A stretch of 64,000 nt of DNA from Spirodela intermedia. Taxonomy: Eukaryota; Streptophyta; Magnoliopsida; Alismatales; Araceae. The number at the start of each line of letters is the position of its first letter. The stretch's first letter is position 1. The translations under genes were made by a program, and so were the position numbers. The notes under the pieces were generated by a model. It ran no database searches. It was not told the DNA's origin and was given only the letters and a program-made list of their open reading frames with translations. Shown here in pieces: positions 10,605 through 22,126 of this stretch. The DNA lies in NCBI GenBank assembly GCA_902729315.2, contig LR746280.1, forward strand, positions 1,794,501 through 1,858,500, in the 5' to 3' direction.

Positions 10605-12330
10605 AAGCAATTAGTTCAACAGCACAAGACTGATACTGATGACAATGCTCAATGGCCCACTCCTTCACAATGGAAGGAAGTAGGGAACACTGGTAGATAA
10701 AGCAACAAAATAGTCAAGTATAGTAATAGACGAACTGAAGAGCCGTTCTATGAACCTCAGAAACAATGAAGATTAAATTCTTTAAAAACTAAATGTAAAT
10801 ATGGGTCAAACTTGCCTGTTTCAACGAGCTCCCCAACGAACATCTTTGCCATCCCAGACACCACAATTGTCATGGGCATAGAGATCTTTTGACTTCCAGT
10901 GATGCTTGTCAGTAGCTGGAGATGAACAGGAATCAAATCAGTCCCCCCCAAAAAAAAAAAAATTAGGAATCCACAGCGTCACCAAAGGCCTAAATGTTCA
11001 TAAATATGAAGATAACCATGAACGGCTAATCCTGCATTACCCTCTTCATGTTAGATTTCTGGAAGTTAGATCTCCGGAAGGACTCATATCTGCTCATTTG
11101 TTCATCACTGAATCGAGACAAGATCGACCTGAGAGAGAAAATAAGATTTGATTGGATAAAAACAATTCAGCAGAAATAATTATTTCTTAACAAAGTACAG
11201 CATCAGCAATAAACTTCCGGCGTTAGGCTTTTTACTCGTGTTTTTGTTGTTAGACCAAGGAAAGGCATCTGCCAACTCTCCTCAGATAATGTTCTTGAGG
11301 AAGCTAAAATTTTAACCAATTAAAAGTCATCCATCGGTAAAGAAGAGAATAATAATTATTACGGCCGTTTAATAAAATTCAACGATTATGATTTACTGAA
11401 CTCTTTTGAGCAAAATCATTTTCCGACAGCATTGTGGATTGTCGCTTTTGGAGAAGAGGAAACAAACAATTGAGCAGATCATTGCTTGACAAAACTAAAA
11501 AAGCTGAAAAAAGATGGATCTTATAAATTTCCGTAGACCCTGAAACTGAAATAGCAGAGAAGTAGGTAGAAAGACCCTGACTAATAGGCACAGAGGCATA
11601 GAATAGACTTGAATGCTCAGCAGGATTCAAGTAGACAGAGATGTGGAGCAAGGGCTGGAGCATCCGGGAACAGAAGCCCACAAACTCCTATAATCTCTGG
11701 TTCAATGTTCTAAGCAACAAGCAGTCATCTCCCAGTTTCTTAGAAGAATCCACCGCGACGCAGAGGGTCTCAAGCATGATGATGGTATTAGTGAAAATCT
11801 TCCGCTCATGTGGGTAAGGAAGAACAGTAGAGACCTAGTCAACGCCTATTCCAACTCTACGAGCTATTGATTTGCGCAAGTTCCCAACATCTAGATCTTT
11901 GGAGTATACAGATGATGCCTGAAACTCCTGGGAGACTTATATCATGATTAAAAAAGAGTGGAGTCAGATCAAAACTGGGGATTCTAAGCATACGCGGGAA
12001 AGAAAGGCTACTCAACTGCATATTAGCGAGCTTGTCAGGGTCCCCGGTGGGTAACTTGCGCAGCTCAACACCCATATGCTCTTCCTCCTCTTCTTCTTCC
12101 TCCTCGTCCTTCGCCCTCGCCGAGTTTCCCCTACCGGCTGCTACGGCAACGGGAGCGGCCGACGCCGCCACGGCGGAGGGCGCGTCAGATTGCACCTGCT
12201 CATCGAGCTCCTCCTCGCCTACATCTGCTCCGGCGTGTCCATCGGCGGCGACGATCTCCTCTTCCGGAGGCCCCGGTGACTCCGGCGGCGATTCCTGCTC
12301 TTCGTAGGCCGCCTCAAAGGGGTCCTTCAT
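10435..12330 (-). CDS. TAF11: Transcription initiation factor TFIID subunit 11 (TAF11)
   Basis: The coding sequence is complement(join(10435..10562, 10816..10915, 11041..11128, 12017..12330)), 209 residues. TAF11 is a TFIID subunit that pairs with TAF13 through a histone fold. The N-terminal half is a low-complexity acidic and Ala/Pro region starting MKDPFEAAYEEQESPPESPG, as in plant TAF11, and ending in a poly-Glu tract. The conserved histone fold runs from about residue 105 to the end: LSRFSDEQMSRYESFRR, LLTSITGSQKISMPMTIVVS, GPIRPCHIREAYRRLK and the terminal RGVPRLFR. The upstream in-frame extension lacks an ATG, so 12330 is the start. Intron 3 (10563-10815) begins with GC (ACAG|GCAAGT), and its acceptor is preceded by a (CT)n microsatellite acting as polypyrimidine tract. 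Either side joins in phase to give ELVETGKMIMVERNE, the same length as other plant TAF11 proteins. Confidence 0.95.
10571..10601. repeat. (GA)n microsatellite inside the TAF11 intron 3 acceptor
   Basis: About 15 GA units on the plus strand read as (CT)n on the TAF11 strand. The tract ends 8 bp before the AG acceptor, so the microsatellite is itself the polypyrimidine tract of that intron. Confidence 0.9.
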
Positions 12331-13456
12331 CCCTGAAGCCCCGCTTCCCGATCCAAATATCCGGCGAACGGAGACCAAATAAACAGCCGTAAGCTTGCCG
12401 ATAACGATGGCGATCTTCTCCTCCCCGTTCTTCTCCCTCTACTTCTTCTTCTTCTTCCACAGTCGCCGGAGTGGAAGTCGGTGGGAGGAGCGGAAGAAGC
12501 CGACTTCCCAACTTCGCCGGCGTCAACAGCAGTCCCAAGGCATGGTATTACATTTTTCCTATTTTACCCTTATTGGGGTGGTAATAATACAAAGTCACAC
12601 GTGTCACCACACAGAAAAAAAAAGCACAGAACGAAACGGATCGAATCAAGCCTCATTAAATATGAGCAATATTTTCATTGGATTCAGAGAATACGGCCCA
12701 CATAACCCCAATTAAAGCCCGCAACTATATGGACCATCGGCCCAGCCCACACCGACCCACACGACCAGATGGGGACATAGATCAAAGGGAAAATACTTCA
12801 TAGGGCTTTTCACTAGAATAAGAACGGGAAGGAAGGGCCCACCAGTTCCCAAATAAAGAAAATATGGACTCAATAATTATTTAAATAATATAAAATAAAT
12901 ATTAAAAATAATAAGACACAGAAAAATGGGCCACCGGCCCAGCCCACACCGACACGCACGGCAGTGGAGGAAAGGGAAAATGTTTCGTAGGGGCTTCTTG
13001 CTAAAATGTGAGGGGAAAGGAAGGCCATCTAATTCCAAATTAATATATATATATGTGGACTTGAGAATAATGTAAATATTATCAAATAAATAATATTCAA
13101 TAAATAATGTAAAATAAGATTACCCGTGGGCCCGGCATAGCCGCACGAGCCCCAATCCCACGTAGGCCACCAGATCCAGACCGCTCCGTCATTGTCGGAA
13201 AGGCGGCTGTCCCCGACCGCCGCTCGGTCGGATTCTCCGGCGACTTACCGGGTGGGACCGCGTTGACAGCTGTTCAACATTCAGGCGTTAGACGTCCACG
13301 TGTCATGATTTCAAGCCCCACCTCCTCCCGTTTAACTCCCCGACGACGACAACCGCAGGCCCTCCCTTCTCTTCCCTCTCACAGCTAATCGTTTTAAGAG
13401 AGACTCAGAGAGAGATAGAGACAGAGAGAGAGAAAGAAGAGATAGGTAGAGACACA

Positions 13457-13487
<31 letters not shown>
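12331..13487. promoter_or_regulatory. Divergent TAF11/PCaP1 intergenic region with diverged ~197-bp tandem duplication
   Basis: This 1.16-kb region separates the TAF11 (-) and PCaP1 (+) start codons. A segment beginning near 12731 is repeated with divergence from about 12928. Shared landmarks are cggcccagcccacaccgac, an aagggaaaat block and an AT-rich tail, with a period of about 197 bp. Several GGCCCA/TGGGCC motifs are present. The PCaP1 leader from about 13400 is GA-rich and ends in (GA)n directly abutting the ATG. Confidence 0.6.
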
Positions 13488-13491
<4 letters not shown>

Positions 13492-13609
13492 GTTATTGGA
13501 AGGCGAGGGTGGTGCCGAGGATAATGAAGCTGTTCGAGAAGGACGGAGCAAAGAAGGCAGCGGCGGGCGAGGCCTGCAAGTCCTTCGACGACGCCAAGGT
13601 CAACTCCTC

Positions 13610-13668
<59 letters not shown>

Positions 13669-14505
13669 GGCTAATTGTCTCCTTCCTCTCGCCATCTTCC
13701 TGGTTCATGGGTTTGCAGGAGGAAATGAACAAGGCTTTTGAGGAGAAGAAGAGAGAGCTCCAGCCGAAGGTCATCCAGATCTTCGAGCAGTCCTCCGCTG
13801 AGATCAAGGTTCTTCTCTAAACGGGCTTCCTGATCTCTCCTCCCCAAGCTTCTCCCTCAGAACCCTAACTTTCGTTCTTTCCTTGTTCACCACGACGCAG
13901 GCTACTGTGAGGGAACCGACGGAGGCGGCAGTGAAGAATATCCCTTCTGCCATCGCCAAGCTCTTCGAGGAGCTCTCTGAAATAGGTGAAGCTCCTTCTT
14001 GCCCCGATTCTTTGCCGTAGTCTAATATTCTTGGTAATTTAGAGAGGGGATGAGTTCTGCAGATTTTCCCGGGGCGAAGGCCGCCGGAGAGGCGGCGACG
14101 AAGTGCGGCGTCGCCCTCATCGCCGGCCCCGTCGTCTTCGTCTTAGAGAAGGTCGTTACCCTCCTCCCCGCCGAGGCGCCGAAACCGGAAGAACCAGACA
14201 CCGGCGCCGCCGCGGACGGGGGCGGTGTGGAGACTGCACCGGCGGAGGAAGAGCAAAAGAAAGAGGAGGAAGCTCCCCCCGCCGGTGTGGCGGTGGTGGT
14301 TCCAAAGGAAGAGGTTCCAATGACGGAGGAAGCCCCCGACGCTGTTGTTGCGGCTGCTCCGGCGGAGGAATTGCAGAAGAAAGAAGACCCGAAGAAGGAG
14401 GAAGCTCCCTCTGCTGCTGCTGTGATACCCGTGGAGGAGGAGCAGAAGCCCGTTGCGGCGGCGCCGGCACCAGCGCCGGCGAAGGCGGCGGAGGGCAATG
14501 CCTGA
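13488..14505 (+). CDS. PCAP1: Plasma membrane-associated cation-binding protein (PCaP1/DREPP)
   Basis: The coding sequence is join(13488..13598, 13719..13808, 13901..13985, 14063..14505), 242 residues. DREPP/PCaP1 proteins are peripheral plasma-membrane proteins that bind Ca2+/calmodulin and phosphoinositides and affect cytoskeleton and trafficking. The start MGYWKARVVPRIMKLFEKD has the family's Gly2 N-myristoylation site and basic amphipathic segment. It is followed by EEKKRELQPKVIQIFEQSS and DFPGAKAAGEAATKCG; the latter spans the last junction (phase 1). The C-terminal 100 residues are a Pro/Glu/Ala/Lys repeat (EEEQKK, APAEELQKKEDPKKEE), as in the family. Intron 1 contains a (CT)27 microsatellite at 13612-13666, and a (GA)n tract lies immediately before the ATG. 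Exon 4 is strongly GC-rich. Confidence 0.95.
13612..13666. repeat. (CT)27 microsatellite in PCaP1 intron 1
   Basis: An uninterrupted 55-bp CT run begins about 13 bp after the 5' splice site of intron 1 (13599-13718), occupying almost half of this 120-bp intron. Length variation would change intron size. Confidence 0.95.
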
Positions 14506-15033
14506 CCTTCCCTCCTCATCCTCCCTCGTCGCTGCCGTTCTTTTCACTATTCTTCTTCTATCCGCAGCTTCCGCTGCTCATGCGTATGTTTCTATTTTCG
14601 TCGTGGGGGACGAGATCTTCTCTTCCCCGTCGGTTTGCTATTTTGCTTGTATAAGATGAAAGCGTGCTTAGCTGGCAGAGCAAGGCCCCACATTATTAGT
14701 CTGAAACGAAGCCCGGAAAAAATACAATTGGGCCGCATCATTTCGGGCCTGACTTAAATGAGCCCGTATTTTCTGGGCCCAATATCTTACATAAATGATA
14801 AATGTAACATTCCCTATTTAATGAACCGTACGAACCGCCGGCTCGGCCACGTCACCGCTGTGAACCACAGCGGTTGCCTGGCATTTCGGGGAAAAAAGGG
14901 GGAGGCGTGGCTTTAGCGGCGTAACAGTTCCAACTCCCGGCCTGTGCCGGAGATCTCCAGATCCTCTCTCTCTCTCTCTCTCTCTCTCCATCCTTCTCTC
15001 TCCTCTCTCCTTCTCCCTCCTGCTCCCAGTGCC
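14506..15033. promoter_or_regulatory. PCaP1 3' flank and KOBITO1 promoter/leader
   Basis: The 528-bp interval holds the PCaP1 3' untranslated region, GGGCC-type motifs around 14731-14781 and a TATTTAAT element near 14814. A (CT)n-rich leader (14964-15030) runs almost to the KOBITO1 ATG. No other gene is seen. Confidence 0.5.
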
Positions 15034-18000
15034 ATGGCGGGGCCGAGCGCGGGGTTAAAGCCTTCGTCGTCGGGTTCGGGGAGCCATAGCTTCGCATCGA
15101 AGCTCCTGCTGCTGCTCACAGCGCTGCCGTTGACCTTGGCAGCGCTTGCCTTCGTGCTCCAGTGGAGGGGAGGGGTGGACGACCCGGCCGCGCGATGGCC
15201 TGCGGACGCTGAGCTTTTTCCAGGAATGGAGGTTCCTCAGTCTTCTACTCCCCCATCCATACCGTCTTCTCAGCACGTGTCCTCCTCGGACTGTGCGGAT
15301 ATTCTCGGCCAGGGCTCGTCGTCTTCTATCTCTTCCTACAACGGCTTGATGTCCGATGCCAATTCTGACCTGCATCCCAAGGTGAGGTTTGAGATTCTCT
15401 TTGGAGTCGATTTATACACGTGGTACGCCTGGGGATCTGATTGATCTCGTAGGGACGGAGACGAGGGATTGATATATCGGCGGGATCAGTAAATGGTCCA
15501 AAGATTGTTGGATTATTTTATTGACTTTATTTTTCACGTTCGGTATAAGGGACATCTTCTTCATCATCTTCTTCTTCTTCCCGGCTTCCTCAAGATATTT
15601 CTATCCGGCTACCCTAACCCCGATAAACGATAGTGTTATTATTGGGTTTCCTGTGCATTCACTTTCCTCCGTTCTGGGTGTCAACTAGGGTTAGGGAAGT
15701 CAATCAGTTCGGGAACGTATTGTATATTTTATTTTCCTAGCTTTCATTTACGAAACAATGAACTTAAACACCACTTGTCTCGCTGTATCAGAATATTATC
15801 CTTCATAGATCTCTTGATCAGTCAGTCTAATGTGTCTATTTCTAGTGGAGGGGCCTTTGTCGTTTCAAATCGATCCATGAGAGAGACCTATCTTGTTTCA
15901 GAATTTTAGTCCATTTGACGGTTGAGGTAATAATGTCTGTATGGCTAAAGATTTGTTATATTTTTGTGCAGATATGCATCACAACAAGCACTTCAGCTGG
16001 TTTAGAGCAGATTCTGCCGTGGATATTCTATCACAAAGTAATAGGAGTTACAACTTTCTTCCTGTTTGTGGAAGGAAAGGCGGCAAAACCCAATATAACT
16101 GCAGTTTTGGAATCCATCCCTGTAAGGCCGCTATACCCTCAAATTGAAGGAATGGCTTATTCTCGTTTATGTATTTTCCGTTTGGTCTGTTTTGTCCACT
16201 GCGTGTTTTAAGGTAGCACTGACTAAAAACATTCTTCAGGGAGTGAAAGTGATCTATAGAACTAAAGAACTTGAAGAGAAACAGGCAAAGAGGTCAGTTA
16301 GCTTCATGCTTCAATTCTCTTCGTATCTTAGTTGAAAACCTGATTGCCTTTTTTTGTCCCCTAAAGATACAAATTGTAGAAATGGCATATGCTAATAAAT
16401 GGACATTCATCTTTACCAAGCTATGGTTTGTACCATGCGTTTGTGGTTCAACATATTGAAGACCATAGTTTGATATTCTGATATATTCTGCAGAATTTTC
16501 GTATGCTGGATTGGTTTAAGAGTTGTATTTTGTCCGCCTTTAATAAAGTCTTGTATTGATTGTATTTCCTATTTTAGTTGTCTCATATAAAACTTCCTAG
16601 TGACGTATCTAGTTTACGCTGGATGTCTATTTGAAGTGCTTAAAGCTGATTTTGAGATTAACTTCACCTACGAATCTATCGGACTCAAACGTTTCGTATA
16701 CCGATCTGGCTTGAACGTTTATCGTATAATTTCTGCTGTATTTGAAGTACTATCGTGGTGAAAATCAAGTTGATATGATCTATAGCTAGTAGCACAGACC
16801 AAGTTAAATGGCGAGCATACCTATTCTCCTTCCCTGGCATTTTAGTGAACTACTTTGCTAGTTACGCGTATCATTTAGCACTAGATCTTTCTTAAGAGAG
16901 ACTCAAATGTGGTGCATCATTACTTTTTAAAGAAACCTGCATCATCTAAGAAGGGTTAATGAAATGTTTAGACCATTTGTACAAAGGGATTTTCTAAGGG
17001 TGTACTGAGGCTACATGGTTACATCTTTTTTTCTTTAGAACTTTAATGGATTCTTACGGTCCTGATGTCACTGTTTTCTCTTTTCTGACTGCAGCCGAAT
17101 CTGGAATGAGACCTGGCTTGCAAATTTTTTCTACAAGCCTTGCAATTACGAATTATTTGTGAAGCAATCACTTAATATGGAGATGGCTATTATAATGGCA
17201 CGGGTATGCACGTTATTTTGTTGGTTTGTCATGATCTCCACTGTGTTTCATTAATTAGTGTTTGGGCTGTTCTTTTCCGAATAGTTAATACTTGATTCAT
17301 TTTGTATTGGTTGATATTTACTGTCTGTAAAGCTTTTCCATTGCGTTCAGTCTCATTCTTTGTTTTTTCCTTGTCTGGAAATGTGTTGAGAAGACCGTAA
17401 CATGCATTCTCTTTCTCCTGGCATAGGATGCTGGTGCGGAGTGGATTATTCATCTCGACACTGATGAGCTAATGTACCCAGCAGGTGCTCGGGAATACTC
17501 TTTAAGGCAGTTGTTAAAGGAAGTTCCTCGGAATGTTGATATGGTTATATTCCCAAATTATGTATGTGCTACTGTATCTAGATCTTGAAAACAGTTACTT
17601 CCTGTCACAAGTTTGATTCATCGGGGCTTATTTTTTCAGGAAAGTAGCATTGAACGAGATGATATTAAGGATCCTTTTAGTGAGGTAATAGCCCATGCTT
17701 TATTCACAAAAATTTGTCAGATAATGAGTTCATGATTAATCTCTCTTCGCATTTATATCTTGTTAACTAGTTTGTAGTGGATGACTATGAAGAAGAATGA
17801 AAAATACCCTCTGTTTGCATGCCTCGAATTCTCTCTCTCAACCCCCACAACCGAGTCATCAAATAAAAGAGAACAACCCACTGAATCTGCCGTCATATTT
17901 CCTATCCCTGATCTCTCTCCCACGAATTTTATGGGTGGAGCTTGAAAACTCGTATTGCATTGTTGGGTTAACAAGTTATGATTTCGGAATTGGCCTTGGT

Positions 18001-20824
18001 AACAGCAGGCTGTCCTGATTTTTAGTGTTTTCTGTAGTGAGGTGCTTACAGTTATTTAAATTCCATGTTTTGCTTTCTTTTAAGTTGGTACGAAGCTACA
18101 ACTTTCTAGTTGGAATACAAAAGAAACTAGTCCCAAGATGGGTTTGCTGCTTTCAAATTGGCTGCTTTGATGATGAACATCAAATTCATGTCCATTCTAT
18201 GTGGAATAGTTCTGCACAGTTATGAGAGTGATGATTAAACCTCTCCTTTAAATAGTATAATAGAAGCTTTACTCAGTTGAGGGTGGGTGGGAGCCAAACT
18301 CCATTTTTCTACCTGAGTCACTGCTTTGATGATTAACTTTTTCTTTTATTTTGAATCCCTTCAGAGATCATGGTAAAGACATCTCACAAAAAGAATGCAT
18401 TGATGATGAGGAGACTTTTAGTTTTTATACTTTGATTTTCACATTTAATATTTTATCTTTATTATCATTATTATATATTTTTTCCCGAAATTGGCCGACT
18501 TTGTTTGATCCAGAATGGATGAAGGTCAGTTCCACTTCAACATTTCATGACGTCAATTACCAGAAAGTTTTTGCCTCCCTAACCCACCATTTGCGAGCTA
18601 TTTATGTTATTAATGACCACCGACAACCTTGAAGGACAAAGACAGACTGATTAGCTATTTTTCTCTTACAAATTCCACTGAATATGTGTAAAATGGCTAG
18701 ATGTTCCTCGGAATTGATGACTCATGTTGTTTCATGCCATTTAGATTAGGTTTTGTTCTATATCTGTTATTCTTTTGCTATTTTTTCTGGTGTACTGAAG
18801 TAGCTAAACAGATGCGTGTACATTGCTCTGATTAGTTGATCTTTGTTATCTCCTTCTTTACAGGTCTCCATGTTCAAGAGGAACTACGATCATCTTCCAA
18901 AAGAAACTTATTTCGGCATGTACAAAGAAGCAACTCGTGGTAACCCGAACTACTTCCTGACTTATGGGAATGGAAAGTCAGCTGCAAGAATCGTGGACCA
19001 TTTGCGTCCTAATGGTGCGCATAGGTGGCACAATTACATGAGAACACCAAAGTAAGATGAGCTACCATTTTAGTATTTATTTTCATTGCTTTATTTTACA
19101 TTTTTTACTCTTCTCGCCATTAAAAAAGAAAAAAGAAAAAAAAAAGGTGGAGATTTTATTCCCCGCAGTTAAGCTGTATTTTATTTTTCTGTCAGCGAAA
19201 TAAAACTGGAGGAGGCCGCTGTTCTTCACTTCACATATTCCAAGTTTTCAGACTTGACATCAAGAAGGGACCGCTGTGGTTGCAAGCCAACAAAGGAGGA
19301 TGTTAAAAGATGCTTCATGTTAGATTTCGACAGATCAGTACGTATCTTAAGCCTTATGAAATGATACTCACTTCTTCCTTGTACGTTCATTCCCTATCAA
19401 ATTAGGGTTTCTCTATGCGAGTTGGTGAACATTTTTATTTTTATTTTCGTTTGCTATTTTCTCTGTTTAATTGATTTCGATTGCATTGGATCCATATATA
19501 TATATATATATATGGATGCATGACTCCGTAGGTCATCTATTACATTTGGCAGACTGTCATTGTACTTCATATGTTAGCCTTTCTGGAAGTCACTGATTTC
19601 TTTTGCTTTGAAATGATTGTAAGTCAAGTCAACGAAGTTCACAAACCCTAACATGAACAACATGGGACTGGATCTGTGATCTGAGATGTTGAGTGATACC
19701 TATCATCTTCCTTTTTCCTTTTCCATTTTTAGTTAGCCGCATGAATGTGTTTCGAGTGTTCTGCATGATTTGTGGGGATTTTTCCTGTATAGGCAAATGC
19801 CCAGAAAGCAGCTTAGCATCGTAGATACGCTTCGGATTGGCCAAATCGTATCCGTCTTGTCCCGTTGACTTCTCTGTGACGAGTGGCACAAGGAAGGGAT
19901 CGTTTTAGAGCTGACTTTTATAATTGCACATAGATTTATCTTTGCGTTGACTCATAATCTATTTCGTGGTCAAATGGCAGGCTTTTATCATTGCCTCGAC
20001 TGCCACCGAAGAGGAAATGCTGCACTGGTAAATCTCTTTTCGACATCGTATGATATAAATAGTAATCAGATAAAGATTTACTTTCATCGTTGTCCCACAT
20101 CAGCTCATGGAGTCGTAGGATATCGGATTATTTAGTTGCCCTTTTTATAAATGATCTTAGAACACTCCCTGCCCGGTTGATACCACCCACCCGTTGACCT
20201 GGAACCGCACCTCCTGCCGTTCCGTTCTTTTCATTACACCCATGGATGAAAGGAATCTGGGATTGACCCCATCCTGCTAGCCACGTTGACCGCCGTTTTT
20301 TGGGTAAGATTTCTCCGGCTTACTTATCTCTCTCGGTGTTGACCCGTGGCAGGTTCCGCGAGCGCGTGGTGTGGACCGACAAAACACTGAAGCTGAAGCT
20401 GCTGAGGAAGGGCATTTTGACCCGCATATATGCTCCCATGGCAAGAACCAGCCAATCTTCTTTTTTTTCTAAAAAAGGAAATAAAATATCGGGATCATTA
20501 TGGAACTTTTTTTTCTTTTTTCTTTAAAATTTCAGTTTCATTTTGGGTTTTTTTTTGGTGCAGTCCATCATCCATAGCTTGAGGGAATCGGGCGTCTTCA
20601 CCTCCGTCATCGCCGCCGCGCGGAATCATTCCGCCGCCAGGGGCGCCACCGGCGCGGCCCTCGATTCAGGTGGCGCCGCTGTCCTCAAGAGCGGCGCCGC
20701 CGTCGCGAGGGAATCCCAGGCGGCGGCGAGGAGGGTCCTCGAGGCCCTCCCCGCCACCTTTCCGGCGGCCGTTCCGCCGTTGCCGCCGCCGTCCTTTGCA
20801 GACATCCATGCTGTGGCATCATGA
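15034..20824 (+). CDS. KOB1: Glycosyltransferase-like protein KOBITO1 (ELD1/ABI8)
   Basis: Eleven exons: 15034-15381, 15972-16121, 16240-16292, 17095-17203, 17427-17561, 17640-17684, 18864-19051, 19196-19337, 19981-20027, 20353-20440 and 20564-20824. Together they give 521 residues. KOBITO1 is a plant type II membrane protein needed for cellulose deposition, cell elongation and ABA/sugar responses; its biochemical activity is not firmly established. A membrane anchor spans about residues 22-44. The family-specific [55 protein letters not shown] (DTD at 231-233, a glycosyltransferase-like acidic motif), [17 protein letters not shown] and [19 protein letters not shown] are all present. The C-terminal 70 residues are an Ala/Arg-rich low-complexity tail. 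Intron 10 (20441-20563) starts with GC (CCCATG|GCAAGA); no usable GT lies nearby, and the join restores the expected sequence. Intron 6 is the longest at 1,179 bp. Confidence 0.96.
19494..19514. repeat. (AT)n microsatellite in KOBITO1 intron 8
   Basis: About ten AT units flanked by the palindromic phrase ggatccatatat...atatggatgc. It lies well inside the 643-bp intron and away from splice sites. Confidence 0.9.
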
Positions 20825-21561
20825 GGGACCCCCCCTCTCCTCCCCATCATCATTATTCTTCGAGGAACCCTTCTCCGCCTTTCGGCAATTAGGGTTCTTC
20901 CCGATCAGATCATCCAAGCGTCGGCACACTCCTCGAATTTTCCATGTATAGCAAAACCTCCGAGACAGTTGATTCAGTAAGACTACTCCCCACTACTCTC
21001 GAGGCAGCAAGCTTCTTCTTCATTGTATCAGAAACATTTGGGGTGGAGTTTCTTCGCCCGATGCTCAGCCAGAAATGGGCAAATACATGCGAGAATCCGT
21101 CCAGAGGATCTTTATCTGGCACAGAAGAACGAACGATACGAGCCCCGTAATGGATACATAAATGAGGTGAGATCCCCTACGAATGATCTCAGATCGATGA
21201 GCACATCGATGTCATGTCGGAGGAACTTGCAAGAACAATCGGCAAGAGCTCGCAGAAAAGATCAGGTTCTGATCTGCTCATCCAGGTCTGACGATCTCGT
21301 GACTCGTGGGAGAGGATGGTCGCACCGAGAAGGGGGGGTTGGAATGAGACCAATTGGTCCATGGAGCAACCGCATTCCTAGCAACGATCAGAAAGAAAGA
21401 AAGAACAAGGACGAGTCGAGGAATGCCACACACAATGTCCGTGATCTCTTCTTGAGCACAAAACCAGGCACGATAGAGACAACTACACACGCTGATTAGG
21501 GATCTCGTCCGAGGGGGGAGCAGAGAGAGAGAAGAGACGAGAAATCGAACGAACAGAGGAT
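20825..21561. other. Convergent 3' flanks of KOBITO1 and eL27
   Basis: The two genes converge here. The interval holds their 3' untranslated regions and about 500 bp of unique sequence. Open frames on both strands at 21023-21589 have no recognisable similarity or splice structure, and I do not call a gene. Confidence 0.6.
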
Positions 21562-21969
21562 TTAGAACCTGAGCTTGGAGAAGAACCACCTGTTCTTCCC
21601 GGTCTTGAAGCGCTCCTCGAAGCGAGACTTGGTCTCCTTGCAGGCCGTGACCTTCTTGTCCCGCGACTGGAGAGAATCGGCGGTGACGATGTCCTTGAGG
21701 TCGACATCGAGGGTGTAGCGAGTCGGCATGATGTGGTTGTAGTTGACGAGCTTCACGAAGGCCTTCACTCTCGACTTCTTCGCCGTCTTCTTGGCCGAAT
21801 CCTTGCGGATGACCTTCTTCGGGTACTTGTAGATCCCCGCAACCAGGCAGTGGCCGTAGGGCCGATCGCGAGTGCCTTCGTCGAAGTTCTTCACGATTAC
21901 CGCCTTCCGGCCGGCGAAGCGGCCCTGCAACACGATCACCGCCTTGTTAGGCTTCAGAAACTTCACCAT
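21562..21969 (-). CDS. RPL27: 60S ribosomal protein eL27 (RPL27)
   Basis: An uninterrupted 135-residue coding sequence, the normal length for plant eL27. The start [20 protein letters not shown] contains the KOW-type RNA-binding segment, followed by [39 protein letters not shown] and the terminal [14 protein letters not shown] typical of the family. The upstream in-frame extension to 22116 is leader sequence: it contains the TATA and telo-box region and a GC-rich 5' untranslated region, so the ATG at 21969 is the start. The protein is a structural component of the cytosolic large ribosomal subunit. The promoter carries a telo-box (AAACCCTAA), characteristic of plant ribosomal protein genes. 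Confidence 0.98.
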   Translation of the reverse strand: MVKFLKPNKAVIVLQGRFAGRKAVIVKNFDEGTRDRPYGHCLVAGIYKYPKKVIRKDSAKKTAKKSRVKAFVKLVNYNHIMPTRYTLDVDLKDIVTADSLQSRDKKVTACKETKSRFEERFKTGKNRWFFSKLRF

Positions 21970-22097
21970 CTTCTTCTCCTTCCTCCTCCCGCCACTGAGC
22001 TCCTCTCTCCTCGCCGGCGGGGCGCCGCCGCTGCGTTGATTTGAGTGGGGGAGCTTCACGACCAGAACGGCGGCGAGGGCGGGCAGAAAGATGGGGG

Positions 22098-22126
22098 TTT
22101 TTATAGGTGACTCCACGAAACCCTAA
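22098..22126 (-). promoter_or_regulatory. eL27 core promoter: TATA box and telo-box
   Basis: CTATAAAAA (minus strand) occupies 22098-22106, about 130 bp upstream of the ATG. AAACCCTAA (plus-strand reading) occupies 22118-22126, just upstream of the TATA box. Telo-boxes are enriched in promoters of plant translation genes, which supports the assignment. Confidence 0.75.

Noticed and set aside
12331-12378. Upstream in-frame extension of TAF11
   Set aside because: It begins at a TTG, not an ATG, and the family start is at 12330.
14103-14654. Open frames on both strands rich in Arg/Gly/Cys or Ser/Ala
   Set aside because: Shadows of the GC-rich, repetitive exon 4 of PCaP1.
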